Shown: positions 1 to 8,825 of the stretch, piece after piece
Layout: each line of letters begins with the position of its first letter
How positions within the stretch are numbered: the first letter of the stretch is position 1
DNA from: Maribacter aquimaris
GTDB lineage: Bacteria > Bacteroidota > Bacteroidia > Flavobacteriales > Flavobacteriaceae
Reading direction: 5' to 3'
Assembly: GCF_014596745.1 (NCBI RefSeq)
Contig: NZ_JABTCF010000014.1
Coordinates: 62,001-126,000, forward strand
Length of the DNA: 64,000 nt
Made by a program: the position numbers and the translations under genes
The notes under the pieces: model-generated
The model's database searches: none
What the model was told of the DNA's origin: nothing
Seen by the model: only the letters and a program-made list of their open reading frames with translations

Positions 1-594
1 AAAATACTCATTGGTATTAATATACTCCATCACTCCTTTTGCCAATTGTTGCCCTACCTTAGTATCATTGAAGTAGAAGGTGATGCGATGGTTAAACGAG
101 CTTTTATTCTGTAATTCAGCCCTAACAATATCAGCAATTGACTCCGTATTTTCAAAACTTTGAAGCAATTCCAGATATTTCATTTCACTTTCACTGCTCA
201 CCCGATTTTCATCTACAGGGTTAATTGTAATTTCCAATCCATCAAAATTAGTTAAATGAACTCCCATAGCTGAAAAAAAAACTGTGTCCTTTGCCTTTAA
301 ATTCGCTTGAATTTCATTAATAACATCATACAAATAGTTCTTGCTCTCCAATTGAGGTTTCACAATAACCTCTATTTTCAGTTTCTTGTCCACAATTCTA
401 TTTAGTCCAAAGCCTATCGCCCCCCCTAAAACAATCAATCCAACAAGGATTAAGGCATTCTTTTTTAAATAGAGGAATACTCTTAACAAACCCCTGAAAA
501 TGCTGTTAAACCCTTTTCCTATGAGTTGAAACAACTGTCCCAAATCAATTTCATCCGAAGCGTTGGTGTTGTTGGGTGTATTATTTTCTGCCAT
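1..594 (-). CDS. Wzz-like single-pass membrane protein (3' end outside window)
   Basis: The first 198 codons are present and the reading frame runs off the left edge. The product begins MAENNTPNNTNASDEIDLGQ, then has a membrane segment at about residues 45-65 (NALILVGLIVLGGAIGFGL), then a hydrophilic, probably periplasmic region. The acidic N-terminus with an EIDLGQLF motif before a membrane helix is typical of flavobacterial proteins annotated as Wzz/chain-length-determinant-like, but no polymerase partner is visible, so polysaccharide chain-length control is only an inference. Its ATG overlaps the stop codon of the upstream DUF6909 gene by one base (TAATG), which points to translational coupling in one operon. 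Confidence 0.7.
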   Translation of the reverse strand, partial: MAENNTPNNTNASDEIDLGQLFQLIGKGFNSIFRGLLRVFLYLKKNALILVGLIVLGGAIGFGLNRIVDKKLKIEVIVKPQLESKNYLYDVINEIQANLKAKDTVFFSAMGVHLTNFDGLEITINPVDENRVSSESEMKYLELLQSFENTESIADIVRAELQNKSSFNHRITFYFNDTKVGQQLAKGVMEYINTNEYF

Positions 595-2291
595 TATATC
601 TTATGAATTGAATTAAATATTTGTTCTAAAATTCGGTCTGTTATCAAATAAGTGGGTTTTACCCCCGTCGTCCCCAATCCGCCTGAAGCTAATGTTCCTC
701 CGGTTTCCAAAGGGTTATCCGAGGCATAATAGGCATATCTGACTTTTACGTCCTCACGAATACTCTTGCGTATTTTCGATGCCGATTGAATGGCCTTTTG
801 ATAATGTACCCCTTCCATCTCCAGACCAATGACATTCCAGGTGGACTTATGGAAAAATTTCAAAATATCCCTATTCTGCAAGGAAGTACCCAAAACCGTA
901 ACCATGGCACCCTCAAACACTTCTAAACCATATCCCTGGAAATCCTTCGCACATAATTCATTCTTAAAAGGATAATTATCCGAAGTGCCTTCAAATATAT
1001 GTGCCGAAGGTATCATTAAATCCCCTTTGCCCCCTTCCAAAATCCCGGCCTTGCCCATGATTGAAATCGAAGCAACATCCAAGAAAACATCCCCTTTTTG
1101 CTTGCTTTTATAGGGTTTCAACAGCTCATCTATAGTTTCATAGGCTTGCTCCCCAAAGGCATAATCCATCACAAATATAACAGGTTTTTCTTCTTGGGGA
1201 AGTCCTTTTGGTAAATCGTAACAACAAGCATCCTCCCCAATCTTTGCCAAATCGAAAATCTGTACATCAATATTGGTGCCCGTATGATCATCTATGGTGA
1301 TCATCCCATTTTTTCTTGCAATATCACTCACTTTCTTTTGCAACAAATGATTTTGATGGGAACTCAACGCTTTATAGATTTCCAATGAGCCGTCTTTCGG
1401 ATATTCCTTGGCCAATGCCTTTTTAGCAAACAAGGAGTTCATTACGCTATGCATATTCGCACTTATGATATGGATCGGCCGCGATAATAAATCGTTTTTT
1501 GCCATTACCTCTTTGATCGTATTCGCCCAACGTTCCCCATGTATATGGTGCCCCAATCTTTCGCGCAACATCGAAGTAAAGGTAATCGCCCTTTTATTTC
1601 CCGTCACTTCTTCCTCTATAGCCAATTTCCCCATCCAGTAAATGATGTGAAGAAACTTTTCCGGTTCGGCTTTGGTAGCGAATTTTTTGTGGTATTCCAA
1701 CACTTCCTCAAAGGGCCGGTTCAATATATTTGAGGTGTGGATCAATGCCACTTCACGTTCGGCCAAGGAAAGTTTTTTCTTTTGAACAGCGGCTTCCAGT
1801 TTACCCCAATCACGAATGGTTTCCTCAGTATCCTCTATGAGGACATGTTTACAGATTTTATGGGACTCAATGAATAAAAACGTAAGATGCGTAAGAATGT
1901 CATAAATATCGGAACGCCCTCGGGTAATCTCGATATTCATCTGCTCGTCATCGATGCGATAACAATTCCTTCTTCTTTTGGGTGGAATTATCGGTGCAAA
2001 ATGGGCCTTTCCGTACCCCTCGTCCGAGGTAAGGTTTATAAACCTACATTGTTCAATACCTTCTGGCAAGCGTTCCAAAACGTATACAAGTCCGTCCAAT
2101 TCTGCCTTTTCCTCGCCAATGGAACCATAAATTTCTGGCCGTAATTGTAACAAGGCATTCCTTAAGGTTTCCCCTGAAACCCCCATAGGTTTATAAAAAC
2201 CCCGGTTGAACAGATGGCGCATCGTAATATACAAACGCTCTATGGCATTGGTGGATTCTTGCGCCCTGGTAGTAACTCTAGTATTTTTCAT
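594..2291 (-). CDS. DUF6909 family protein with nucleoside-phosphorylase-like C-terminal motifs
   Basis: This 565-aa cytoplasmic protein has no signal peptide or membrane segment. Its start (MKNTRVTTRAQESTNAIERL) and the RFINLTSDEGYGKAHFAPI stretch match a family conserved in Flavobacteriia that I know as DUF6909; function is not established. In the C-terminal third, GLEMEGVHYQKAI (about residue 488) and YYASDNPLE (about residue 524) resemble the ribose-binding MEG motif and the catalytic SD(N/K) motif of the PNP/MTA-SAH nucleosidase fold, with the right order and spacing. A role in nucleoside or nucleotide-sugar metabolism is therefore possible but inferred from motifs alone. The gene lies upstream of, and overlaps, the Wzz-like gene. 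Confidence 0.8.
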   Translation of the reverse strand: MKNTRVTTRAQESTNAIERLYITMRHLFNRGFYKPMGVSGETLRNALLQLRPEIYGSIGEEKAELDGLVYVLERLPEGIEQCRFINLTSDEGYGKAHFAPIIPPKRRRNCYRIDDEQMNIEITRGRSDIYDILTHLTFLFIESHKICKHVLIEDTEETIRDWGKLEAAVQKKKLSLAEREVALIHTSNILNRPFEEVLEYHKKFATKAEPEKFLHIIYWMGKLAIEEEVTGNKRAITFTSMLRERLGHHIHGERWANTIKEVMAKNDLLSRPIHIISANMHSVMNSLFAKKALAKEYPKDGSLEIYKALSSHQNHLLQKKVSDIARKNGMITIDDHTGTNIDVQIFDLAKIGEDACCYDLPKGLPQEEKPVIFVMDYAFGEQAYETIDELLKPYKSKQKGDVFLDVASISIMGKAGILEGGKGDLMIPSAHIFEGTSDNYPFKNELCAKDFQGYGLEVFEGAMVTVLGTSLQNRDILKFFHKSTWNVIGLEMEGVHYQKAIQSASKIRKSIREDVKVRYAYYASDNPLETGGTLASGGLGTTGVKPTYLITDRILEQIFNSIHKI

Positions 2292-2305
2292 AAAAAAATT
2301 TCAAG

Positions 2306-2313
2306 CAAAATTA
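2306..2313 (-). promoter_or_regulatory. -7 promoter box upstream of the DUF6909 gene
   Basis: On the minus strand this reads TAATTTTG, matching the TAnnTTTG consensus of Bacteroidota sigma-A promoters, 15 bases before the start codon. No TTG is visible at the expected -33 distance, so this is a half-supported promoter. Confidence 0.4.
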
Positions 2314-2361
2314 CAATTTAAATATATAAAATTAAGGGGTGCTTTAAAGTTCTTGGGATAG

Positions 2362-3864
2362 CTATCCTTCTGTGGTAAAGTGCGATAAGGCATCAGCTAC
2401 CTTACGGTCATTGGCCAGGCGTTGTACCTTATTTTGCCCGCCCAGCTTTCCTACCGATTTCATATATTCCTGGAAACCCCCATTCTTTATCGGACAAACT
2501 TTTAGGGTCTGTAAAATCTTACCGTCGATCAAATCAAAATAATAGCTGTTCTGGGCCTGTAGGGATGTATCCAGTATTTCAATGAATTTTTCCATATCCG
2601 ATGGTTGCTTTTCAAACTCAATGAACCATTCGTGATAGGGCAAATCGTTTTCCTTGGGGGTTATTTGTGGGGCCACCGTAAACTCATTGATGCGTGCATC
2701 CGTCGCATGAACTGCTTTTAACATCGCTTCTTCCACTTCCTTGGCAATAACATGTTCCCCAAAGGCCGAAATAAAGTGTTTTATACGCCCCGAGACCATG
2801 ATTTTATAAGGATTCAATGAAATAAACTGAATGGTATCCCCAAGATTATAGGCCCATAATCCTGCATTCGTTGAAATAATCATGACATAGTTAACCCCAA
2901 GTTCCACATCCTTTAAGGTCAGTCGTTTCCTTTCTTCATTGAAGAATTCATCGGCCTTTACGAACTCGTAAAATATCCCTGAATTCAAGAGCAACAACAT
3001 CCCCTTTTCGGTCTGGGAATCCTGGTAGGCGAAAAATCCTTCGCTGGCAGGGAAAAGCTCTATACTATCGACTTTTCGTCCGATCAGGTTCTCGAACTTG
3101 GCACGGTAGGGTTCGTAATTCACACCCCCATAAATGAACAATTGGAAGTTCTTGAACAGTTCACCGACCTTTTTTTGGCCTTTGGTACTCAATTTTTCAA
3201 AATACATTTGTACCCAAGAGGGTATCCCGGCAATGACGGTCATATTCTCCTCGATCGTCTCATCAACAATGGCATCGACCTTGGTTTCCCAATCCTCTAT
3301 ACAATTGGTCTTCCAACTGGGCAATCTATTTTTCTGAAGGTAGCTTGGTACATAATGGGCTGAAATTCCGGAAAGCCTGCCCAATTTAATTCCGTTTTTA
3401 TCTTCCAATATAGGACTCCCTTGCAGAAAGATCATTTTTCCGTCCACGAAATCGGCATGTCCTGTTTCATTAATATAATTTAATATCGCGTTCCTTGAGG
3501 CCTCCACTTGTTGCTTTATCGAAACATCCGTGATGGGTATATATTTTGCGCCTGAGGTCGTCCCTGAGGTCTTTGCAAAATAAATGGGCTTCCCTGGCCA
3601 AAGTACATCGGCATCCCCGGCCACTACTTTTTCCACATAGCCTTTGAGTTCTTCATAATCACGGATCGGCACATTTTTTACGAAATCGGCATGATCCTGT
3701 ATTTGGTCGAAATTGTGTTCTTTTCCAAAAAGTGTATTACGGGCGGTATTCAACAATTCTTGGAATACCGCTTCCTGGGTTTCCAATGGGCGATTCACCC
3801 ATTTGGTGGTTTTTTTAGCAACCTGTTTTGCAAATATTTTGGCCGCGAATGACTTTAATGACAT
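2362..3864 (-). CDS. GH3 auxin-responsive promoter family protein (acyl-adenylate enzyme fold)
   Basis: This 500-aa protein belongs to the GH3 family, whose plant members adenylate carboxylic acids and conjugate them to amino acids. The adenylation P-loop-like motif FAKTSGTTSGAKYIPIT sits at residues 96-112. Further family signatures are FIYGGVNYEPYRAKFE, ELFPASEGFFAYQD, YEFVKADEF and the C-terminal AFGEHVIAKEVEEAM. Length matches the bacterial family. The natural substrate in Bacteroidota is unknown. The start codon is one base past the stop of the M23 peptidase gene, so the two are co-transcribed. A 12-bp palindrome (GGATAGCTATCC, 2356-2367) straddles its stop codon, probably by chance. Confidence 0.9.
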   Translation of the reverse strand: MSLKSFAAKIFAKQVAKKTTKWVNRPLETQEAVFQELLNTARNTLFGKEHNFDQIQDHADFVKNVPIRDYEELKGYVEKVVAGDADVLWPGKPIYFAKTSGTTSGAKYIPITDVSIKQQVEASRNAILNYINETGHADFVDGKMIFLQGSPILEDKNGIKLGRLSGISAHYVPSYLQKNRLPSWKTNCIEDWETKVDAIVDETIEENMTVIAGIPSWVQMYFEKLSTKGQKKVGELFKNFQLFIYGGVNYEPYRAKFENLIGRKVDSIELFPASEGFFAYQDSQTEKGMLLLLNSGIFYEFVKADEFFNEERKRLTLKDVELGVNYVMIISTNAGLWAYNLGDTIQFISLNPYKIMVSGRIKHFISAFGEHVIAKEVEEAMLKAVHATDARINEFTVAPQITPKENDLPYHEWFIEFEKQPSDMEKFIEILDTSLQAQNSYYFDLIDGKILQTLKVCPIKNGGFQEYMKSVGKLGGQNKVQRLANDRKVADALSHFTTEG

Positions 3865-3865
3865 A

Positions 3866-4735
3866 TTATTTAAAATCTATAAAATCCAATGGGTTCACTG
3901 GATTTCCATTATCCCATAATTCAAAATGCAGATGGGGTCCTGTGGTAAACTCCCCTGTATTGCCAACGGAAGCGATAACTTCCCCTGCCCGTACGATATC
4001 ACCCTGCGCCTTACTCAATGAACCATTGTGCTTATACACACTAAGAAGTCCGTCTTTATGTTCCAAAATAATAACATATCCGGTTTCCGCAGTCCATTCC
4101 GCAAAAATGACAATTCCACTGGCTACAGCTTTTATAGGGCTATCCTTAGGGGCAACGATATCAACAGCGAAATGCCTCTTCTCCCTGTCAAAAGAATCTG
4201 AAATTGACCCACTTAAAGGAGGAAACAGCACCAAACTGGATTTATCACTATTTGTTTCGAATAAGTTATACTTGTCTTCCAAGGCTACCTCAGCCCTTAG
4301 AAGGGAATCTTCCTTTATCGGATGAAGATCAATACTTGAAGGGTCTAATTTAAACTGTTCGAACAAGGAATCCCGATTGATCTCATTGTTTTCTATATCC
4401 CCTCTAAGCACCTTTCTGATATTATCTAAATACTTATTGGTATAATTTAAGACATTGACCAAGGAGTCCGTTTTATAGGTGAGCTCTGTAGCCTGTCTCT
4501 TTAATTTCGTGGATGAATATCCGGGAATGTATTCACGAAGTGGCGTGAAGGCAATCAGTAATATCGTAAAGCCAATTAAACCAATAATAAAAAGGGACCC
4601 CGAAACAAATACGTTTAACCGACTTAACTTAAAACTTATTTTTTCCTCAAATGTACTTTCATTAAGAATCACCAAGCGATACTTATGCAGTAGCTTTCTT
4701 TTGATAGCCTTTCTCTTTTTTACTTTTTTAGCCAT
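3866..4735 (-). CDS. M23 family metallopeptidase, membrane-anchored
   Basis: This 289-aa cell-wall endopeptidase has a basic N-terminus (MAKKVKKRKAIKRK), one membrane helix at about residues 41-63, a linker with coiled-coil character, and a C-terminal LytM/M23 domain. The zinc-site residues are present: H188xxxD192 (HFAVD), and H268 with H270 (PHLHFE); H236 (VYKHNG) fits the additional active-site His. It should therefore be catalytically competent, unlike degenerate EnvC/NlpD types, and act on peptidoglycan crosslinks from the periplasmic face of the inner membrane. The GH3-fold gene follows after a one-base gap. Confidence 0.9.
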   Translation of the reverse strand: MAKKVKKRKAIKRKLLHKYRLVILNESTFEEKISFKLSRLNVFVSGSLFIIGLIGFTILLIAFTPLREYIPGYSSTKLKRQATELTYKTDSLVNVLNYTNKYLDNIRKVLRGDIENNEINRDSLFEQFKLDPSSIDLHPIKEDSLLRAEVALEDKYNLFETNSDKSSLVLFPPLSGSISDSFDREKRHFAVDIVAPKDSPIKAVASGIVIFAEWTAETGYVIILEHKDGLLSVYKHNGSLSKAQGDIVRAGEVIASVGNTGEFTTGPHLHFELWDNGNPVNPLDFIDFK

Positions 4736-4741
4736 TGTTCA

Positions 4742-4749
4742 CAAAGATA
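4742..4749 (-). promoter_or_regulatory. -7 promoter box close to the M23 peptidase start
   Basis: The minus strand reads TATCTTTG. Its last G is only 7 bases from the ATG, so transcription would begin at or next to the start codon, giving a leaderless or near-leaderless mRNA. No TTG lies 17-23 bases upstream. Confidence 0.4.
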
Positions 4750-5196
4750 AACTTAGAATTTAATTTTATGACCATCTTTAAAATTTATAATTGATCAAGA
4801 TAGGGCAAAAACTCCCTCTAAATACGTTAATTTTTCTTTGTTGGTTTATACGATTAACATTTCCCCTTAAAAGTTTTAGGTGGGGTATCGTTGATATTTA
4901 CAGGTTATTTATGGTTGAATACCACATTTAACCGAGATTATGCCTTCCCTATTTGTCCAACTTAATTTTTTCATAACAAAAAGCAAATCGCCACGATTCG
5001 CCAATAAAACTAAGGTAAAGCGCTCGATTAGGACCGATTAAATACTAATCGGTATCATGGAGGTTTGGTTACCCTTCACTACTTTAAAATACTATATTGG
5101 CAAGGTTTTCATTTTCTTAACCTTTATAATGCACGTATTTAGGAATAAAAAAAGGCCCCTTACGTTAATTTTAACAGCAAACTAATAAGTTTTTAG
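4750..5196. other. Intergenic region with one inverted repeat
   Basis: About 450 bases separate the divergent M23 and tatA genes. I see no credible ORF or RNA gene. The only structure is a perfect 8-bp inverted repeat, ACCGATTA/TAATCGGT, spaced by 5 bases at 5033-5053. It has no T-run, so it is more like an operator than a terminator. Confidence 0.5.
5033..5053. repeat. Inverted repeat, operator-like
   Basis: ACCGATTA, 5-base spacer AATAC, TAATCGGT. The half-site length and spacing suit a dimeric regulator, about 145 bases upstream of the tatA -7 box. No cognate regulator gene is adjacent. Confidence 0.35.
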
Positions 5197-5204
5197 TACA
5201 TTTG
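5197..5204 (+). promoter_or_regulatory. -7 promoter box of tatA
   Basis: TACATTTG matches TAnnTTTG and lies 21 bases before the ATG at 5226. A TTG within this box (5202) could be misread as an alternative start; the promoter match argues that translation starts at 5226 instead. No -33 TTG at the usual spacing. Confidence 0.5.
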
Positions 5205-5225
5205 TTTTCCATAAAATCATATATT

Positions 5226-5411
5226 ATGACAGCTTTACATATATTTTTGGCAATCGGCCCATGGCAAATAGCAATTGTTGTTTTTGCCGTTCTTCTTTTA
5301 TTTGGCGGAAAAAAAATTCCAGAACTTATGCGTGGACTGGGAAGTGGGATAAAGGAATTTAAGGATGCTTCCAAGGAAGATGACAAGATTGAGGAAAATA
5401 CCGAAAAGTAA
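5226..5411 (+). CDS. tatA: Sec-independent protein translocase subunit TatA/E
   Basis: This 61-aa protein has the standard TatA layout: a short periplasmic N-terminus, a membrane helix at about residues 9-28 ([20 protein letters not shown]), the [21 protein letters not shown] hinge and amphipathic helix, and a charged tail. TatA subunits form the pore that exports folded twin-arginine substrates. I chose the ATG at 5226 over an in-frame TTG at 5202 because the latter falls in the promoter box. It is monocistronic, with its own terminator directly downstream; tatC is not in the window. Confidence 0.92.
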   Translation: MTALHIFLAIGPWQIAIVVFAVLLLFGGKKIPELMRGLGSGIKEFKDASKEDDKIEENTEK

Positions 5412-5431
5412 ACTTTTCGACACTATAATTT

Positions 5432-5459
5432 AAAACACCCTTGTATGGGTGTTTTTTTT
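5432..5459 (+). terminator. Rho-independent terminator after tatA
   Basis: AAAACACCC pairs with GGGTGTTTT around a 6-base loop and runs into eight or more T residues. Confidence 0.85.
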
Positions 5460-5753
5460 GCTCCAAACCCAGCAAAATACTTAAGGGTATTTTCTGCTTC
5501 CATGGCAAAACGATAGTTCCTTGGCTCCCTCCTGATTTCGAACCTTATCACCCCACCAACTGCGATTATACACCGTTTTAAATGCCTATATATTAGAGGG
5601 CTATCGACGAAAAGCGCCAATACACGACAAAAATCCCTCCTTTCACAACAAAAAATATTAGGTAAGGCCAAGAACGCCTAGTTTCGGTCATTGATTCCTC
5701 ATTGGATTCGATTACAACCAGACTAATCAAGACGAACTATAGTTTTTGCCCAC

Positions 5754-8228
5754 ATGAAATTCAATATAAACACCCTTGTTATTCCTTTCTTGCTGCTTTT
5801 TTGTTCTTATGTCGGGGCACAGACCTCTCCATCAACAAAACCAATTCAAGAATATGGTGATCTAGCATCTTCAATTAGCACGATAGAAAACACCCCACCA
5901 AACAATTCCACCCTATTTGAGGAGGCTGCAGAAAAAAATGATATTCCCCATCGGAAACTAACCCATTTAAACATAAATGACGGATACTACATCATAACCG
6001 ATGTTTATTCAAAAATCCGAAATGCCAAAAAAGCAATAAAAAAGAATAAAAACAAGGGGTATGATTCAGGGTATATCCACAATCCCGAGAATAACCTCAA
6101 TTATGTTTATCTAACCCATTATACCGATTGGAAACCCGCTATTGATGCCTGTACTTCGAACTTGGAGGGACATTATAGTAAATCTATATGGATCTTAAAT
6201 AGTTCCTCTTCAGCCACTCCCGAAAATAATGAACCAATTCCTTTAGAAGATGTGACCTATGCCTTATTGGAAAGTCAAAAAACATCAGATGACGAGTTTC
6301 ATTCAGACCCTATAAACAAGAGCAAGTTAATTCAAAAGGCAGATAGCTATTTTGATAAAATGTGGTATGCAGAAGCCGCTGAATTATACGAACAGGCTTT
6401 AAGTAAGGGAGAAAAAAACTATTCTTTTGAAATTATCCAAAAAGCAGGAGATGCCCATTATTTTAATACAGATATGGAAAAAGCCTATCACTGGTACAAC
6501 ATTTTGTATGAAAAATATGGCAAGGAAATGTCCGCTGATAATATCTTCAAGTATGCACACTCGTTAAAAGGCACAGGGAAATATGCCCGTTCCAAACGAC
6601 TGATGAGGTTATACAATCGTAAAATGAAGGACCCCAACGCCGCTATAACCGATGCGACAAGCCAAAAGGCCTTACCCAACGAAGTCATCTTAGATGAATT
6701 GAGGAATACAAAACAAGAATTCGATATTCAGAATTTGGCCATAAACTCCAAGTATTCAGAATTCGGTCCCATGTTCCACAACGAGGATGAAATAGTTTAT
6801 GCATCTGCAAATGATACATCAATTTTCACTACCAGAAAGTACAAATGGAACAATCAGCCCTATTTAGACCTTTACGCAGCAAAATTGAATGAGGAATCCC
6901 AGGAACTCAATAATGCCCTAAAATTTTCAAAAGCAATCAACACAAAATATCATGAGGCTTCGGTTACTTTTTCACCCGATAATGAAACCATGTATTTTAC
7001 CCGTAACAATTATGGTAAGAAACTGAAAAGGGACAATAAAGGTGTAAACCACTTAAAAATATATAGATCGAAGAAAATTAATGGGGAATGGACAACAGCT
7101 ACCGAGGTACCTTTCAATAGCGATAATTATTCCACAGGTCATCCCGCTTTAAGTCCTGATGGAAAAAAATTATATTTTGTGTCGGATATGCCCGGGAGTA
7201 TAGGTCAAACCGATATTTTCGTGGTCGATGTACTCGAAGGAGGCCAGTTTTCAGAACCTCGAAATCTGGGTCCTGGCATAAATACAGAAAATAAGGAAAT
7301 GTTTCCTTTCATAAGCAACGAAAAATTATATTTCTCCTCGGATGGCCATGTCAGTCTTGGCGGATTGGATATTTTTGAGGCAGCTATTGATGACGAAGGC
7401 GGTTTCTTGGAAGCAAAGAATTTAGGTCAACCGATCAATAGTAAAAAGGATGATTTTTCCTATATCATTAATGAAGAGGACCAAAAAGGATTCTTTGCCT
7501 CCAACAGGATCGGTGGCAAAGGGGATGATGACCTATATTCCTTTAAAAGATTGAAAATCGAGGAAGTTCCTGAAAACCTAAATGCAATAGCAGGGGTGAT
7601 CACTGAACTAGTAACAGGGGATGTAATGCCAAAAACATTGGTGACCTTGCTCGATGAGAATAACATTACACTGAAAGAAATGGTCGCTAATGAGGATGGC
7701 AGTTTCTTGTTTGAAGATCTTGAAGGCAATACCAAGTACTCTATAAAAGTAACAGCCAATGATTACTTCGACGAAACTGTTGCGGTTTCCACCAAGGAAA
7801 ACGAGATGGTCAATACTGAAGTTGCCATGCGCAGATTAAAGGAAATGATCGCTGTCGAAGATGGTATTCGTAAGTTGAAAACAGAAATGATATATTTCGA
7901 TTTCGACAAGTCCTATATAAAATCCGAATCGGCCAAGGAACTGGATAAATTGGTTCAGGTAATGACCGAATACCCTAAAATGGTAATTAAAATCGAATCA
8001 CATACCGACTCCAGAGGTGAGCGGGCCTATAACAAATATCTGTCTGACAAACGTGCCAAATCAACAAGGGACTATATCATATCCAAAGGAATAGATGCCA
8101 GTAGGATACAAAGTGCCATTGGATATGGAGAAGAAAAATTGATCAATGAATGTGACGGTTCGGTGAGGTGTACTGAAGCTAACCACCTAATTAACCGTAG
8201 ATCCGAATTCATTATTGTAGCTATGTAG
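5754..8228 (+). CDS. PorE-like OmpA family protein with N-terminal SPOR-like domain
   Basis: This 824-aa exported protein has a signal peptide (about residues 1-22, ending VGAQ). It then has a SPOR-like domain at about 76-149 (GYYIITDVY...NPENNLNYVYL...SIWIL), TPR-type helices at about 190-290, a PD40/WD40-like beta-propeller at about 330-600, a carboxypeptidase-regulatory-like fold at about 615-690 and a C-terminal OmpA domain at about 700-824 (YFDFDKSYIKSES; HTDSRGERAYNKYLSDKRA). TPR-propeller-CRD-OmpA is the architecture of PorE, the T9SS protein that links the outer-membrane ring to peptidoglycan. The SPOR-like domain is extra and is closely similar to two copies in SprD (29982-32117). 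No PorP/SprF gene is adjacent, unlike many paralogues. The preceding 290 bases hold nothing else I can support. Confidence 0.85.
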   Translation: MKFNINTLVIPFLLLFCSYVGAQTSPSTKPIQEYGDLASSISTIENTPPNNSTLFEEAAEKNDIPHRKLTHLNINDGYYIITDVYSKIRNAKKAIKKNKNKGYDSGYIHNPENNLNYVYLTHYTDWKPAIDACTSNLEGHYSKSIWILNSSSSATPENNEPIPLEDVTYALLESQKTSDDEFHSDPINKSKLIQKADSYFDKMWYAEAAELYEQALSKGEKNYSFEIIQKAGDAHYFNTDMEKAYHWYNILYEKYGKEMSADNIFKYAHSLKGTGKYARSKRLMRLYNRKMKDPNAAITDATSQKALPNEVILDELRNTKQEFDIQNLAINSKYSEFGPMFHNEDEIVYASANDTSIFTTRKYKWNNQPYLDLYAAKLNEESQELNNALKFSKAINTKYHEASVTFSPDNETMYFTRNNYGKKLKRDNKGVNHLKIYRSKKINGEWTTATEVPFNSDNYSTGHPALSPDGKKLYFVSDMPGSIGQTDIFVVDVLEGGQFSEPRNLGPGINTENKEMFPFISNEKLYFSSDGHVSLGGLDIFEAAIDDEGGFLEAKNLGQPINSKKDDFSYIINEEDQKGFFASNRIGGKGDDDLYSFKRLKIEEVPENLNAIAGVITELVTGDVMPKTLVTLLDENNITLKEMVANEDGSFLFEDLEGNTKYSIKVTANDYFDETVAVSTKENEMVNTEVAMRRLKEMIAVEDGIRKLKTEMIYFDFDKSYIKSESAKELDKLVQVMTEYPKMVIKIESHTDSRGERAYNKYLSDKRAKSTRDYIISKGIDASRIQSAIGYGEEKLINECDGSVRCTEANHLINRRSEFIIVAM

Positions 8229-8252
8229 ACCTATTCCCAATCAGGAATTTTC

Positions 8253-8287
8253 AAAACCGTGAATCATCACCAATTCACGGTTTTTTT
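8253..8287 (+). terminator. Rho-independent terminator after the PorE-like gene
   Basis: A 12-bp perfect stem (AAAACCGTGAAT with ATTCACGGTTTT) around an 8-base loop, followed by T residues. Confidence 0.9.
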
Positions 8288-8418
8288 GTACCCTACCACG
8301 ACATACACCACAAGCTAAGGAACATTTACAACAAAATCAGCCCCAAATGATACTTAATCAACTGATTATCTGTTGTATATAGAACCAAACATCTTTGTTT
8401 AACCTAAAACCAACCCAC

Positions 8419-8589
8419 ATGAAAAACGTATTATTGATAAAAGAGATTTATTTGGAAGCCTTTCGGAATTTAGGACATGCCCTACTCAAATCTTATTTTA
8501 AGGCCTTTTCCTGGTTCTGTATCGCCAGTTACATTGTCATGCTATATGCATTCATATTTAGGGTGTCTACAGGCTTTGCTTTTGATTAA
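8419..8589 (+). CDS. Small single-pass membrane protein, first of a tandem pair (DUF6747-like)
   Basis: This 56-aa protein starts MKNVLLIKEIYLEAFRNL and has one hydrophobic segment (about residues 29-47) followed by FRVSTGFAFD. It aligns without gaps over most of its length to the 58-aa protein at 8826-9002, which supports both as real genes. The family looks like the flavobacterial DUF6747 proteins, an assignment from memory; no function is known. I chose the ATG at 8419 because the paralogue starts at the same point. An upstream in-frame TTG (8395) lies in a CATCTTTG promoter-like box. The downstream hairpin is weak. Confidence 0.75.
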   Translation: MKNVLLIKEIYLEAFRNLGHALLKSYFKAFSWFCIASYIVMLYAFIFRVSTGFAFD

Positions 8590-8616
8590 ACAGGCATATC
8601 TAACCATCCAACATGT

Positions 8617-8645
8617 AAATGCACTCAAAAGGGCGCATTTTTTTA
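8617..8645 (+). terminator. Weak terminator-like hairpin after the first small membrane gene
   Basis: AAATGC pairs with GCATTT across a 12-base loop and is followed by a T-run. The stem is only 6 bp. Confidence 0.4.
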
Positions 8646-8741
8646 TTTATGTACATAAGCCTAAAATTATAAGGGGGTCATTTACCGTTAATATTTACCG
8701 TTCATGGGAATAATATAATTTGGTTTTATTCCTCATCTAAT

Positions 8742-8769
8742 AAAAGGGTATTTCAGCCCTTTTTTTTTA
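8742..8769 (+). terminator. Terminator-like hairpin between the two small membrane genes
   Basis: AAAAGGG and CCCTTTT form a 7-bp stem around an 8-base loop, and a run of nine or more T residues follows. It would separate transcription of the two paralogues. Confidence 0.65.
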
Positions 8770-8825
8770 TTCCTTAGGAGCAAATAGGGACTTTAGCACC
8801 TTCACTAATAAAAACCAATGGGCGT

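Noticed and set aside
2356-2367. 12-bp palindrome GGATAGCTATCC over the GH3-fold gene stop
   Set aside because: No second copy was noticed and no T-run; a 12-bp palindrome in a window this size is not remarkable.
3828-4325. 165-codon plus-strand ORF opposite the M23 peptidase gene
   Set aside because: It lies wholly antisense to a clear peptidase domain and the GH3 start; composition fits a shadow frame.
5423-5671. 82-codon minus-strand ORF between tatA and the PorE-like gene
   Set aside because: It overlaps the tatA terminator, has no promoter box and gives a protein with no family look.
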